Below are positions 34,465 to 43,635 of a stretch of DNA of 64,000 nucleotides, one piece after another. Position 1 is the first letter of the stretch; every line of letters starts with the position of its first letter. The stretch is from Fibrobacteria bacterium AD312 (GTDB lineage Bacteria > Fibrobacterota > Fibrobacteria > Fibrobacterales > Fibrobacteraceae). Where the stretch lies: assembly GCA_001462345.1 (NCBI GenBank), contig LIUM01000046.1:144518-208517 (forward strand), in the 5' to 3' direction. Made by a program: the position numbers and the translations under genes. The notes beneath the pieces are model-generated. The model was not told the DNA's origin and ran no database searches. It worked only from the letters and a program-made list of their open reading frames with translations.

Positions 34465-35241
34465 ATGAACACTTTTGCTGAATGGGCCCCTATATTTGAA
34501 ATCATGCGCAAGGCTAGCCAAGCCGTTTTAGATTCCTATAAAAGTGACTTTACCGTTTCTTCAAAAGAAGACGCCACTCCTGTTACGAGTGCCGATTTAG
34601 AAGCGAATCAAATCATTATGGACGGCTTACGAGAATATTACCCCGAAATCCCCATCATATCTGAAGAAATTCAAAATAGTTCGATAGAAGAACGTTCCTC
34701 TTGGAATCGTTTTTTCTTGATTGATCCCATTGATGGAACTAGTGAATTTGTCGCGCATCAAGGTGATTTCACCGTAAATATCGCTTTGATAGAAAACGGC
34801 CTTGCCGTTCTTGGTTTTGTTGCCGTTCCAGTGACTGGAGAACTGTTTGTTGGTAACACCCAAGAGTCTTGGGTTACTCCACTATGGAATAAAGAAGATT
34901 TTCAAAGCCGTCGCTTAATAAAAGAATCTTGGGATCTAAATCAAATGAATCCAGAGTCTAAAATTCTTGTGAGTGTGTTGCATTTTGATCAGCCAACGGA
35001 AGAATATGTATCTTCGCTAGGTGGAACGGTTTTACCTATTGGTTCTAGTCTCAAATTTTGTCGAATTGCCGATGGTACCGCAAATTATTATCCTAGATTA
35101 AGAAAATTGCACGAGTGGGATATTGCGGCAGGCCACGCCATCTTAAAAGGGGCGCTTGGCAATGTTTATCTATGGAAAACAAAGACAGAGTTGCGTTATG
35201 GCTCCTCTTTGTTTGAAACGGAACCTTTTGAGGCCTATTAA
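34465..35241 (+). CDS. cysQ: 3'(2'),5'-bisphosphate nucleotidase (CysQ-like)
   Basis: 258 residues of the inositol-monophosphatase fold. Metal-binding motifs: PVTSADLEANQII, IISEE, LIDPIDGTSEF (residues about 87-97) and LHEWDIAAGHAIL. The GTSEF version of the second motif is typical of CysQ, which removes the 3' phosphate of PAP formed in sulfate assimilation; the family is broad, so inositol phosphatase activity cannot be excluded. The ATG has no clear ribosome site. The M50 protease gene starts 9 bases after the stop, so both are probably on one mRNA. Confidence 0.82.
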   Translation: MNTFAEWAPIFEIMRKASQAVLDSYKSDFTVSSKEDATPVTSADLEANQIIMDGLREYYPEIPIISEEIQNSSIEERSSWNRFFLIDPIDGTSEFVAHQGDFTVNIALIENGLAVLGFVAVPVTGELFVGNTQESWVTPLWNKEDFQSRRLIKESWDLNQMNPESKILVSVLHFDQPTEEYVSSLGGTVLPIGSSLKFCRIADGTANYYPRLRKLHEWDIAAGHAILKGALGNVYLWKTKTELRYGSSLFETEPFEAY

Positions 35242-35250
35242 GGTCATGGA

Positions 35251-35940
35251 ATGAATATGGGAAGTGAGTCTTTACGTTTAGGTACCCTTTATTTTTTAGC
35301 GATTGTTTTATCTCTTGCGTTTCATGAGGCCGCTCATGCCTTGATGGCTTATGTTTTGGGCGATTCGACGGCGAAGGATCGCGGGCGCTTAACATTGAAC
35401 CCCTTGGTGCATTTAGATACGCTTGGAACAATCATGATTGCGTTTATGGCTTTTCAAGGGATGGGAATTGGTTGGGCAAAACCAGTCCCTGTGGACACGA
35501 ACTCCTTGAAAAAGAGCCGTTACATCGGTTTAGTCTCTTTAGCAGGCCCTTTATCGAATCTGATTTTAGCGGTATTAGGCTTTCAATTATTCCTGCTTTT
35601 TCAAGCCATATTACTCCCGAATATAGGCTTACACGTGAATATAGAGCGATTAATCATTGATTTTCTAAGGGTTTTTGTGCTTGTAAATATTGCTCTAACT
35701 GCTTTTAACTTGCTTCCAGTTTACCCTTTAGATGGAGCGAAAGTGGTTTCTTCGCTTTTACCTCCCACTTTAAGTCGTCAATTTGATGCCTTTTTCATTA
35801 AATTTGGCTCTTGGCCTTTATTATTTTTTGTGGTTTGGGAGTGGTTTTTCCCATTTCCAGGGCCATTATCTTTCATTTTAGGCCCTTTTACTCGTTTTTT
35901 ATTGCAAGTTTTAGAAAAATCAGCTTTTTGGATTATGTGA
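35251..35940 (+). CDS. Site-2 protease family (M50) membrane metalloprotease
   Basis: 229 residues, mostly hydrophobic. The zinc motif HEAAHA lies in the first membrane segment (near residue 25) and the third ligand in NLLPVYPLDGAKVV (near residue 155), the N-x-P-x-x-x-x-DG motif of S2P enzymes. It resembles the short PDZ-less rhomboid-like S2P group seen near tryptophan or ScpA genes in other bacteria. Probable role: intramembrane cleavage of an unknown substrate. It lies 9 bases after the CysQ-like gene. Confidence 0.88.
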   Translation: MNMGSESLRLGTLYFLAIVLSLAFHEAAHALMAYVLGDSTAKDRGRLTLNPLVHLDTLGTIMIAFMAFQGMGIGWAKPVPVDTNSLKKSRYIGLVSLAGPLSNLILAVLGFQLFLLFQAILLPNIGLHVNIERLIIDFLRVFVLVNIALTAFNLLPVYPLDGAKVVSSLLPPTLSRQFDAFFIKFGSWPLLFFVVWEWFFPFPGPLSFILGPFTRFLLQVLEKSAFWIM

Positions 35941-36016
35941 CCTTGACTGATTTTAGAATAAATGCTAAACTTGCGGCAATAAAATTAAGTATAGGTTTTC
36001 ACCCGGAGATTTTAAG

Positions 36017-36286
36017 GTGCCTAATCATTTATCTTGTAAAAAGCGTTTACGTCAAGCTGAAAAAGCTAATGCTGTCAATCGTTCCGTTCGTTCTGCGATT
36101 CGTACCAGCTTAAAAACAATCCGTACAGCCACTTCTAAAGAAGATGCTGTCAAAGAAATGCCAAATCTTTTCAGCATGTTAGATAAAGCAGCTGCAAAAG
36201 GCCGTGCTGGTTTTTCTGCTAATCGTGCAGCAAACTATAAAGCAAAAGTATCTAAGGTTATTAGTAACCTAGCTGCTAAAGCTTAA
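36017..36286 (+). CDS. rpsT: 30S ribosomal protein S20
   Basis: 89 residues, small, basic and helical: PNHLSCKKRLRQAEKANAVNRSVRSAIRT, then MLDKAAAKGRAGFSANRAANYKAKVSK matching the conserved LDKAAxKGxxHKNxAxRxKSRL region of S20. It uses a GTG start placed 8 bases after GGAG (36005-36008); the PN after the initiator matches the usual MAN start. Stand-alone gene with a strong terminator. Confidence 0.95.
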   Translation: MPNHLSCKKRLRQAEKANAVNRSVRSAIRTSLKTIRTATSKEDAVKEMPNLFSMLDKAAAKGRAGFSANRAANYKAKVSKVISNLAAKA

Positions 36287-36318
36287 TCTTAATCACTTTT
36301 GTTATTGAGAGATATAAG

Positions 36319-36346
36319 TCGACAGTGTTTTACACTGTCGATTTTT
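36319..36346 (+). terminator. Terminator after rpsT
   Basis: TCGACAGTGT (36319-36328) pairs perfectly with ACACTGTCGA (36332-36341) around TTT, then TTTTT. Confidence 0.93.
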
Positions 36347-36499
36347 ATATATATACTTAATTTGAGCTAGTCGTAACGTATTCTTTAATAATAAGTTACG
36401 CTTATTTAAAATGGCTCAAAACATTGGTTTTTTTTTTCAATAATTAAAACATAGATGTTAGAAATTAGTTAGATTAGGTGTAAATACGAAGGAATAGAG

Positions 36500-37465
36500 A
36501 TGTCTTCAATAAATTTTGCAACACGCGAAATCAGTTGTAAGGTTGTTTATTACGGACCCGGTCTAAGTGGTAAAACGACAAATTTGCAGGTGATTCATCA
36601 GAAAATGCCGCAAGATAAACGAACGGATATGGTCTCGCTCGCTACGGAAGGCGATCGTACGTTATTTTTTGATTTTTTACCGTTGAATTTAGGTGATATT
36701 AAAGGTTTTAAAACTCGTTTTCAACTATATACAGTGCCTGGTCAGGTTTATTATAACAGCACCCGTAAGCTTGTTCTTCGTGGTGCAGATGGAATTGTTT
36801 TTGTTGCTGATTCTCAACGTTCACGCCAAGCTGAAAATTTGGAAAGCTTGCAAAATTTAAGACAAAATCTTCAAGATTATGGGATGGATTTAGATGACAT
36901 GCCTTTTGTTCTTCAATACAACAAAAGAGACATGGACGATGTATTCACATTAGATGAAATGAATAAATATTTGAATCCACGCTCTATTCCATTTTTCCCA
37001 GCTACAGCACATAATGGCAAAGGTGTCGTGACTACGCTTAAAACGATTGCCATGCTTGTGATTGAAAAGTTTAATGTAAAGCAAGGCTTTTTACGTAAGG
37101 CCGCTGAGAGCGTTAATAATACGGGTGTTCATGATTTAACGCTAAATAAAAATGGCGTTTCTATGACAGATATTCCGGCTAAAGAAGCCTCCAAATCAGG
37201 CCCACCAGATCTACAAAGTTCAGGTGCACCAAACTCTCCATTTAAGATGCCATCATTTGCAGCAAAAGCACCTGCACCAGAACCACCTCGAACGGGAAAT
37301 GCTGGTTTGTTCCAAAAAAGTGCATTAGCATCTCCATTTGGTCGTCCAAAAGTAGGAACGCCTCCACCTCAAAGAATGCCCACCTTTGGTCGTGATGTAC
37401 CAAAGCCAAATCAAGATGTTTCAGAAGATGATATTGAATTACGTCCTTACATTCCAAAAAAGTAA
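36500..37465 (+). CDS. mglA: MglA-type small GTPase with a proline-rich C-terminal extension
   Basis: 321 residues. Residues 1-195 match the Ras-like polarity GTPase MglA: P-loop YYGPGLSGKTTNLQ (about 18-30), TEGDRTLFFDFLP, switch region FQLYTVPGQVYYNSTRKLVLRGADGIVFVADS, and guanine-binding NKRD near residue 146. MglA normally ends near residue 195; here a 120-residue low-complexity, proline/alanine-rich tail follows (PFKMPSFAAKAPAPEPPR...), ending in the acidic DDIELRPYIPKK. MglA with MglB sets cell polarity and gliding in Myxococcus. The roadblock gene follows after 32 bases, and outer membrane proteins lie in the same operon. Confidence 0.9.
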   Translation: MSSINFATREISCKVVYYGPGLSGKTTNLQVIHQKMPQDKRTDMVSLATEGDRTLFFDFLPLNLGDIKGFKTRFQLYTVPGQVYYNSTRKLVLRGADGIVFVADSQRSRQAENLESLQNLRQNLQDYGMDLDDMPFVLQYNKRDMDDVFTLDEMNKYLNPRSIPFFPATAHNGKGVVTTLKTIAMLVIEKFNVKQGFLRKAAESVNNTGVHDLTLNKNGVSMTDIPAKEASKSGPPDLQSSGAPNSPFKMPSFAAKAPAPEPPRTGNAGLFQKSALASPFGRPKVGTPPPQRMPTFGRDVPKPNQDVSEDDIELRPYIPKK

Positions 37466-37497
37466 GAACTAAAGATTGAATTAGAACGAGGTTTTTT

Positions 37498-37914
37498 ATG
37501 AGCGATTTTGCAGTATATTCAGAAGATGCCGAAAAAGTGCGTCGATTGATGCATGCTTATCAGGGAAGTGTTAAGGCAGATTATGTCGTTCTTTGTCACA
37601 GGGATGGATCGATTATTGCAGAAGTAGGTTCATTAGGGGTAGATGCTACTCCTCTAGCCGTATTAAGCACCGCTTCTTTTGACTCTGCAAAACAAATCGG
37701 TATGATGCTTGGTGGAGAAAACTTCCAGTCTGTATCGTACGGCGGAGAAAATCGTTCCATTTATATTTCACCAGTGAATGATTCTTTGCTTTTAGTCCAA
37801 ATTTTCCCAGGGACTAAGCTACCTAATCGTATAGAAGATTTTAATCGTTTGTTGGTTGAAAAACTCGTAGACGCTGTTCCTGCGTTTACTCAAAATACAA
37901 GTAAATTAATTTAA
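37498..37914 (+). CDS. mglB: Roadblock/LC7-domain (MglB-like) protein
   Basis: 138 residues of the roadblock fold: VKADYVVLCHRDGSIIAEVGS, ALAVLSTASFDSAKQIGMMLGGENFQSVSYGGENRSIYISPVNDSLLLVQIF. MglB-type proteins dimerise and act as GTPase-activating partners of MglA; the adjacent mglA supports that role, although MglB of Myxococcus has a different C-terminal extension. AACGAGG precedes the ATG by about seven bases. It lies inside the mglA operon, 11 bases before the next gene. Confidence 0.88.
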   Translation: MSDFAVYSEDAEKVRRLMHAYQGSVKADYVVLCHRDGSIIAEVGSLGVDATPLAVLSTASFDSAKQIGMMLGGENFQSVSYGGENRSIYISPVNDSLLLVQIFPGTKLPNRIEDFNRLLVEKLVDAVPAFTQNTSKLI

Positions 37915-37925
37915 TAGAGGTGTCT

Positions 37926-38399
37926 GTGGAAGGCATTCCGCCACTTCGTTATATAAGAAAAACAGTACTGATTCTTGCAGTAGTGTTTTTTTCTTTTTTT
38001 ATACATCGAATATATGTGAGCCTAAAGTCAGATATCCCTGAACCCGTTGTAGAAGCTCTTTCTCTTTTATCTCCAGAACAAAGCGTGGTTTGTCGAAATA
38101 TTGTGGGTGGTGCTCCCTTTGGAGTGGATTCCGTTTTTGAAGAAAATACACGCCTGTATTTTTTCTCTCATTTGCCTATGGAGAGTGAATTTGGTACTAT
38201 AGATACTCTTCCTTTTAAGCAGATTTGGTTTATTGGCCTAGATACGATGCTTGTTGAATCTTGTAAAAAACAAGAGCATGTTTGCATTAGTTCCATTGCG
38301 CCTAATCGTCTGCGTGCTGGAGAATGGAGTGTCGATCTTCTACAAGGCCGTAAGCTATGGGCTTCTCGTCAATTTAAGGTAGAATCAAAAGGATTTTGA
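37926..38399 (+). CDS. Membrane-anchored DUF2914-like protein
   Basis: About 157 residues. One transmembrane segment near the N-terminus (TVLILAVVFFSFFIHRIYV). The C-terminal 100 residues follow the DUF2914 pattern: a W-x-x-G loop (QIWFIGLDTMLVESC), then the closing GEWSVDLLQGRKLWASRQFKV, equivalent to G-x-W-x-V-x-v-x-x-x-G-x-x-L-x-x-x-x-F-x-V. Function unknown. AGAGG at 37916-37920 best fits the GTG at 37926; a GTG at 37920 overlaps that ribosome site. Between the roadblock gene and a large barrel protein in one operon. Confidence 0.65.
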   Translation: MEGIPPLRYIRKTVLILAVVFFSFFIHRIYVSLKSDIPEPVVEALSLLSPEQSVVCRNIVGGAPFGVDSVFEENTRLYFFSHLPMESEFGTIDTLPFKQIWFIGLDTMLVESCKKQEHVCISSIAPNRLRAGEWSVDLLQGRKLWASRQFKVESKGF

Positions 38400-38401
38400 T
38401 T

Positions 38402-41266
38402 TTGAAAAATCATAATCGATTTGGATTTTTTTTTGTCCTATTAACCTGCTTTTTTACGGCATCGTGGTCTTTGAATATAGATTCCTTACCTGTATGGAAC
38501 GACAATCAAAATCAAATAAAAGACGAAATACAAATTCCTGTTAAAAGAGACTCTTTGAAATTAAAAACTCAAGGATCTAAATCATTACAAGTCGTTGTTG
38601 GAGATGGTGGCACTCAAGTAGATCAAGAATTACGCCTTTCTATTCAAGGAGAAATTTCTCCGTCGGTTTATGTAGATGCTCTTTTATCTGATGTGGGGAG
38701 AAGTCCTGCAGACCAAAATACAGCCACGCTGCAAGAAGTTGATCAGATATATTTTAGAGTAGAATCGCCTCATGTATCACTTCATTTAGGTGATTTTTCT
38801 TGGAAACATAATGAGTTTGGTTTACTTGGTTTAGAACGATCTTCTTTAGGTATTGGAGCTGCTTTACGCTACTCTAATGTAGAAGTCAGGGGCGCTTATG
38901 GTTCTGATGAATTAACTCGGGATGTACATGTTTTTAATGGTGTTGACGGGCAGCGTTCTGGTTATATAGTGAGCTCTGGCGGTCTTTATCAAACCATTGT
39001 TCCTGGGTCAGAGAAGGTTTGGATCAATGGTTCATTATTAAAAAAAGACTTGGATTATGATTTGAATTATGCTGGTGGCGTGCTTGATTTTAAGGGAACG
39101 CAACTCCCAGGAGCTCAAGATGAAATTCGTGTGGAATATGATTCTTATGCCTCTCAATCTATTTCCACATTAAAGGCTTTTGAAGGGCGTTATCGTTCGA
39201 AAAATATTTGGCTTGATGTGGGAGGTTTTAGATTATCTAGTGATGTGGAACGATTGAAAAGAGGCACGTGGACTGAAAACGATTATGAAAAATTAAAAGC
39301 CGATACGGGCACAAGCTCTTTATGGAGTGATTCTTTAGGGGCATTAGAACGGCCACTTGAAACGGATAGAATGAGTGCAAGAATTCGCGCTCAAGCACAG
39401 CGACGCTTCTTTTTAGATGCAGAAATTGCTTATCAAAAAAAAGACACGAATACCATTTCTGATTTTGTAGGCGGGCCTGTTGGAAGAGCCTCTCGCTGGC
39501 TTTTATCTTCTGATACATCTACAAACTTGAATCATTTTCCGCTAGCGGTTTCTCTTTATGGTAATTATTATGAAATGGGATTTTTGAATACTCTTTTTCA
39601 AGGGACGGATCGAGATTGGGAATCTTACCGCCTTAATGAAGAATGGGATTTAGATAGTAGCTTACTTACAAATTCTTTAAGACATGATCATTTGAAAGCA
39701 GAATGGCGTTTGCCTTTAAGATTTTTTACAGGCATAGAAATGGGGTATAGGCAAAGTGCAGATACGTCTTTATGGAATGCATCTCGGGGTCGTTTCTTTT
39801 TAGATCATCGCCACCAGAAAGTCAGAAGTTCTCTTTCACTTGTCCGTGTGAATGCTGTACAACTTTTAGAAACGGAACGCTATCAGGGAATTTTAGAAAC
39901 ACGTTTCTTAGAAGGATTTTTTAGGCCTTTTGGTTTAGTGAGTTACACGTTTTGGAATAAAGATTCTTTAGGTAATATGTTTTATAGTGATCGAATCAAG
40001 GGAAATACAGGCTTTGAAACAAAATTCTATAATATAAAAGTATCAGAAGATTTAGCGGCTCAACAATCGAGACGAGGGGTATCAAAGGAAAATCTTGAAG
40101 ATTCTCTAGTGTTATGGCAATGGACTCAAAAAGTAGAGATGGAGAAAAAATACTTCCAATTAACAAATCTTTTGCACTATAAAAATGCGTGGAATGATTC
40201 GATGGGAACAGCAGATACTTGGCTTGGAGAAATCTCGTTTGTTACAAAACCAAATCAGAAAGGGATTTCTTTAAGTTCTTCTTATGAATTAGGGCTTACC
40301 AATGAACAAGCTTATGTTCCCGTATATAAAGCAGTAGCTGCAGGCACAGGAGATGTTCTTTACGATAGCCTCACAGGAACATTCATAGAAGGTGTGGATA
40401 ATGGAAACTTTGTATATGAGGGAATGGGACGAGTGGATTCTTTAGGTGCTGTAAGAGCTTCTACAGCGGCAATCGACTTAAATGCAGAATGGTCTCCAGC
40501 GAAGATGTTTGCCATTAAAAATGGTTTTTTACGAGACATTTCATTTACTTTACAAGGCCATTTTGAAGGGCGAGATACTACAGGAAAAACTATTTATGCG
40601 CCCCCTTTTAGAAAAAAAACATTAGAATCACTCACGAATGGTTTGGTGCATTACGAGGGTTCACTTTTATGGCTTTATCCTACGGGCTTCGCTTCAGTTC
40701 TTTATTCTATGGGCTATGAAGACGAAAAGAAAAATTCAGTTTTCTATTATTTTCAAAATAAAAAGTGGCATTCTGGAGAAGTACGCTTAAACTTAAATAC
40801 ATCCAATGAAGTGACTTTCTCCTTAAAAAGAGAACAAGTGGATTTGATTTCTTTACAACAAATGAATTGGATTTTATGGGATATCAAGGCCTCTTGGAAA
40901 CGCTCTTTATTCTCTTACTTTTCTGTAGAACCAGGGGCCTTTTTCCGAAAAGGAGACGGCATTGATGAAATTAGTGATTTGAATTTATTCTTAAAACAAG
41001 GCAATATAAAACTCTCTTGGGAAAAATCAAAAGTGGCTTCGGCTTTTGCTCTTTTCAGTGCAACCCATGTTTCTACCGAAGGATACTCTTTGCCTTATCA
41101 AATGAATTCAGGCTTTTCAGAGGGCTTAACTTATCGCATAGAAGCAAATGCTTCTTTTAATATCAATGATTATCTCTCTTTTTCTTTGCGCTATTTGATT
41201 CGTTTTGGTGATGCAGAAGAAAATATATTTCAAAAATGGACGACTGAAGCAAAGGCTTATTTCTAA
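38402..41266 (+). CDS. Large outer-membrane beta-barrel protein, SprA-like
   Basis: About 954 residues. Signal peptide (FGFFFVLLTCFFTASWS), then a long run of amphipathic strands typical of an outer-membrane barrel (e.g. RFFLDAEIAYQKKD, LQGHFEGRD, NDYLSFSLRYLIRFG). Residues about 170-240 contain NGVDGQRSGYIV...TIVPGSEKVWINGSLLKKDLDYDLNYAGGVLDF...DEIRVEY, the repeat found in SprA and in related proteins of Deltaproteobacteria (GxEGxxGPY, xxGSExVxxxGxxLxxxxDYxIDYxxG). SprA is the giant translocon of type 9 secretion, but this is far shorter. Start is a TTG: AAGGA (38389-38393) fits the TTG at 38402. It overlaps the Omp85 gene by one base. Confidence 0.72.
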   Translation: MKNHNRFGFFFVLLTCFFTASWSLNIDSLPVWNDNQNQIKDEIQIPVKRDSLKLKTQGSKSLQVVVGDGGTQVDQELRLSIQGEISPSVYVDALLSDVGRSPADQNTATLQEVDQIYFRVESPHVSLHLGDFSWKHNEFGLLGLERSSLGIGAALRYSNVEVRGAYGSDELTRDVHVFNGVDGQRSGYIVSSGGLYQTIVPGSEKVWINGSLLKKDLDYDLNYAGGVLDFKGTQLPGAQDEIRVEYDSYASQSISTLKAFEGRYRSKNIWLDVGGFRLSSDVERLKRGTWTENDYEKLKADTGTSSLWSDSLGALERPLETDRMSARIRAQAQRRFFLDAEIAYQKKDTNTISDFVGGPVGRASRWLLSSDTSTNLNHFPLAVSLYGNYYEMGFLNTLFQGTDRDWESYRLNEEWDLDSSLLTNSLRHDHLKAEWRLPLRFFTGIEMGYRQSADTSLWNASRGRFFLDHRHQKVRSSLSLVRVNAVQLLETERYQGILETRFLEGFFRPFGLVSYTFWNKDSLGNMFYSDRIKGNTGFETKFYNIKVSEDLAAQQSRRGVSKENLEDSLVLWQWTQKVEMEKKYFQLTNLLHYKNAWNDSMGTADTWLGEISFVTKPNQKGISLSSSYELGLTNEQAYVPVYKAVAAGTGDVLYDSLTGTFIEGVDNGNFVYEGMGRVDSLGAVRASTAAIDLNAEWSPAKMFAIKNGFLRDISFTLQGHFEGRDTTGKTIYAPPFRKKTLESLTNGLVHYEGSLLWLYPTGFASVLYSMGYEDEKKNSVFYYFQNKKWHSGEVRLNLNTSNEVTFSLKREQVDLISLQQMNWILWDIKASWKRSLFSYFSVEPGAFFRKGDGIDEISDLNLFLKQGNIKLSWEKSKVASAFALFSATHVSTEGYSLPYQMNSGFSEGLTYRIEANASFNINDYLSFSLRYLIRFGDAEENIFQKWTTEAKAYF

Positions 41267-42636
41267 TGTTACGTAAGAACCTTTTAATACTTCTTTATTT
41301 ATTCTTTAGCACAACACCTGCTTTTGCTTCTTGTGTGATTAAAGATTTTGTATTCGAAGGGTACTTTCAAAAAGAACACTACAGGCTATATCAAGAATCC
41401 ATAAATAAACCTTGTACTATTATAGATGAAATAAATCAAAATGTTATAGAATGGCATGAAAATCATGGATTCCCTGCGGCAAAAATTAAATGCGAAGTCT
41501 TAGAAAAGGGAACAATAAAAGTCTCTTTAGAACGAGGAGACGCTTGGGTTTGGGCTTCTCCAGAAAATAAAGGGAAAACGAAAACAAAGAAAAATATTTG
41601 GTCAAAAATGACAGGGATTGAAGAAGGAAAACCTTTCTCTTTAAATCAAATAGAAAAGGCTGAAACTCAATTAATGCGTTTAGGCTATTTTGAAAAAGAA
41701 CAGGAAACGCAAATTTATAAAGAGAGAAGACGAAATCGATTAGTCCCTGTTTTTTATATGAAGGATCGTCCTATTAATCATTTGGAAGGGTTCTTAAGCT
41801 ATTCCAGTGAAGATAAAGAATATACGGGGTCTATAGAAATAGCTCTTTTGAATATGATAGGAACGGCGAGAGACCTTTATCTTGAAGGAGAAACAGGATT
41901 ATGGGGGAGAAGTCTTTCATTAAAGTATAAAGAGCCTTGGCTTTTTTCAACCGCGTGGAATGGCTTAATTCGAGGCATGATTGATGAAGATTCTTTAACA
42001 CAAAAAGCTCTTTTAGAACTTGGAGTTTCTCGAAGAATAGGTGCTGAATTGGATTTTGCCATTTTGGGCGGCATTGGAAATGATGAATGGAGAACGGCCT
42101 TAGAAGTAAACTATTTAACTTTAGATCGTTTTATATTGCCTCGTTCTGGGATTTCTTTTGATGCTTCTATGACGGTAATTCAAAAACGAGATTCCTCTGA
42201 AAACGCTCTTGTGGCTATAACAGCGAGTGGCTATTACTTGATTCCCATTTTTAGAACAGGTGTGGCTCGGTTTTCTTTTGGGACAGGCACTCTTTTACCT
42301 TCAAGAGAAAATAATGCTTTAGAAGACCTATTTGCTCTTGGTGGCGTATCTAGTTTTAAAGGGTATCGTAATTCCTTTTTCAGAAGCCGTGCTTATGGCT
42401 TTAGTGAATGCATGCTCGAATGGCAAGCGATCTCATCCACCGCGTTTCAGGCTTTTTACCAACCAGGGATTTACAGAGCAAGATCTCCTGAACATGGCTG
42501 GAAAAAACTTTATAGTTACGGCTTAGGCATTTCACAATATCGTGAACGGTGGAATATATCTATTTACTACGCAATGAATTCAAATGCTTCGTTTTTAGAA
42601 GGACTTTTACACCTTAATGTGAAAACGTTGTTTTAG
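41266..42636 (+). CDS. Omp85/BamA-superfamily outer membrane protein
   Basis: 456 residues. Signal peptide (LLILLYLFFSTTPAFA), then about 150 residues with POTRA-like order (IKDFVFEGYFQ, ENHGFPAAKIKCEVLEKG; IEEGKPFSLNQIEKAETQLMRLGYFEK), i.e. about two POTRA domains, then a 16-strand-type barrel. The loop-6 motif appears as LFALGGVSSFKGYRN, with K in place of the usual R of (V/I)RG(F/Y). It ends in phenylalanine (KTLF), the usual outer-membrane insertion signal. With fewer POTRA domains than BamA, it is more like TamA or TpsB translocases. It directly follows the SprA-like gene (one-base overlap) and may insert or export that protein. Confidence 0.8.
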   Translation: MLRKNLLILLYLFFSTTPAFASCVIKDFVFEGYFQKEHYRLYQESINKPCTIIDEINQNVIEWHENHGFPAAKIKCEVLEKGTIKVSLERGDAWVWASPENKGKTKTKKNIWSKMTGIEEGKPFSLNQIEKAETQLMRLGYFEKEQETQIYKERRRNRLVPVFYMKDRPINHLEGFLSYSSEDKEYTGSIEIALLNMIGTARDLYLEGETGLWGRSLSLKYKEPWLFSTAWNGLIRGMIDEDSLTQKALLELGVSRRIGAELDFAILGGIGNDEWRTALEVNYLTLDRFILPRSGISFDASMTVIQKRDSSENALVAITASGYYLIPIFRTGVARFSFGTGTLLPSRENNALEDLFALGGVSSFKGYRNSFFRSRAYGFSECMLEWQAISSTAFQAFYQPGIYRARSPEHGWKKLYSYGLGISQYRERWNISIYYAMNSNASFLEGLLHLNVKTLF

Positions 42637-42644
42637 TAGCTTAA

Positions 42645-43595
42645 TTAGCATAAAGGCGTTTTGCTTTTTTCATTAGCGATTTCTCGAACTAATCTTGGCA
42701 CTAAATAGCCTGGCAATTCGATTCGGATATTTTCAAGTAAATGAATGGCTTGGCTGTCAGGGACTTCAAAGTGGGAAGTCCCTTCCGCTTTATCTAACTG
42801 GTGTAAATAATAGGGGAGTACCCCTTGAGAAAATAATTTGTATGATAAATCCACCAAAGCCTTTACTGTATCATTAATGCCACGGAGCAATACGGATTGG
42901 TTTAAAAGAGTAAAGCGTGCTTCTCTAAGAGTTTTATATAAGGCAGACGATTTTTCATCAAGCTCTTTGGCATGATTTACATGGCTCACAAGAATGGCAT
43001 TCTTTTTTAGCGGAATCGTTTTTAAAATGGGTAGTAAGGGTTCAAGGCGATCTGGGTCAGTCACAGGGAGTCGAGAATGAAAACGAATCGTTTTTACGGT
43101 TTCATGCTTTAAAACACTATCGGTGAGTTTCTTAAAAAAAGAAGGCGATGTAAAAAGAGGGTCTCCACCAGAAAAGATGATTTCATGAACATCGGGGTGA
43201 GAGCCTAACCAGCGATCTAATCGATTTGGAAGAGCTTCTGTCGATTCGTAATTAAAATGTTTTCGAAAGCAGAAACGACAATGGAGACTACAAGCGCATG
43301 TGGAGATGACTAATGCTCTTGAATTGTACTTTTGAAGAATACCTGGCTCTTGGGTAGCATTTATGTCTCCAACAGGATCTTTTGTAAAACCAGATTTTTG
43401 CTTTTTCTCTTCTAGTAGAGGAAGAATTTGTAATAATAAGGGGTCTAAAGGATTGTTCTTTTCGATTTTTTGAGCATAATGAAGAGGAACCTGAAGAAGG
43501 AACGACGGGGTAAGGTCGTATTTTTCGTCCATTGGAAGTTCTAAATACGCTAAAAGGTCGCTTAAATGCTTAAAAATAAAAGATGAATCGCTCAT
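42645..43595 (-). CDS. epmB: EF-P lysine 2,3-aminomutase (EpmB)
   Basis: 316 residues of the KamA-like radical SAM family. The cluster motif is in ISTCACSLHCRFCFRKHF; EIIFSGGDPLF and IRFHSRLPVTDPDRL are the PLP/SAM-binding segments; VLPYYLHQLDKAEGTSHF is typical of EpmB. At this length it lacks the extended zinc/PLP domains of catabolic lysine aminomutase. EpmB makes (R)-beta-lysine for transfer to EF-P. It is divergent from efp only 40 bases away, which strongly supports the assignment. epmA, the ligase, is not in the window. Confidence 0.9.
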   Translation of the reverse strand: MSDSSFIFKHLSDLLAYLELPMDEKYDLTPSFLLQVPLHYAQKIEKNNPLDPLLLQILPLLEEKKQKSGFTKDPVGDINATQEPGILQKYNSRALVISTCACSLHCRFCFRKHFNYESTEALPNRLDRWLGSHPDVHEIIFSGGDPLFTSPSFFKKLTDSVLKHETVKTIRFHSRLPVTDPDRLEPLLPILKTIPLKKNAILVSHVNHAKELDEKSSALYKTLREARFTLLNQSVLLRGINDTVKALVDLSYKLFSQGVLPYYLHQLDKAEGTSHFEVPDSQAIHLLENIRIELPGYLVPRLVREIANEKSKTPLC

Positions 43596-43635
43596 AAGAT
43601 GTTAAATTTACAATCAAATTTAAAAAAGGATTTTT

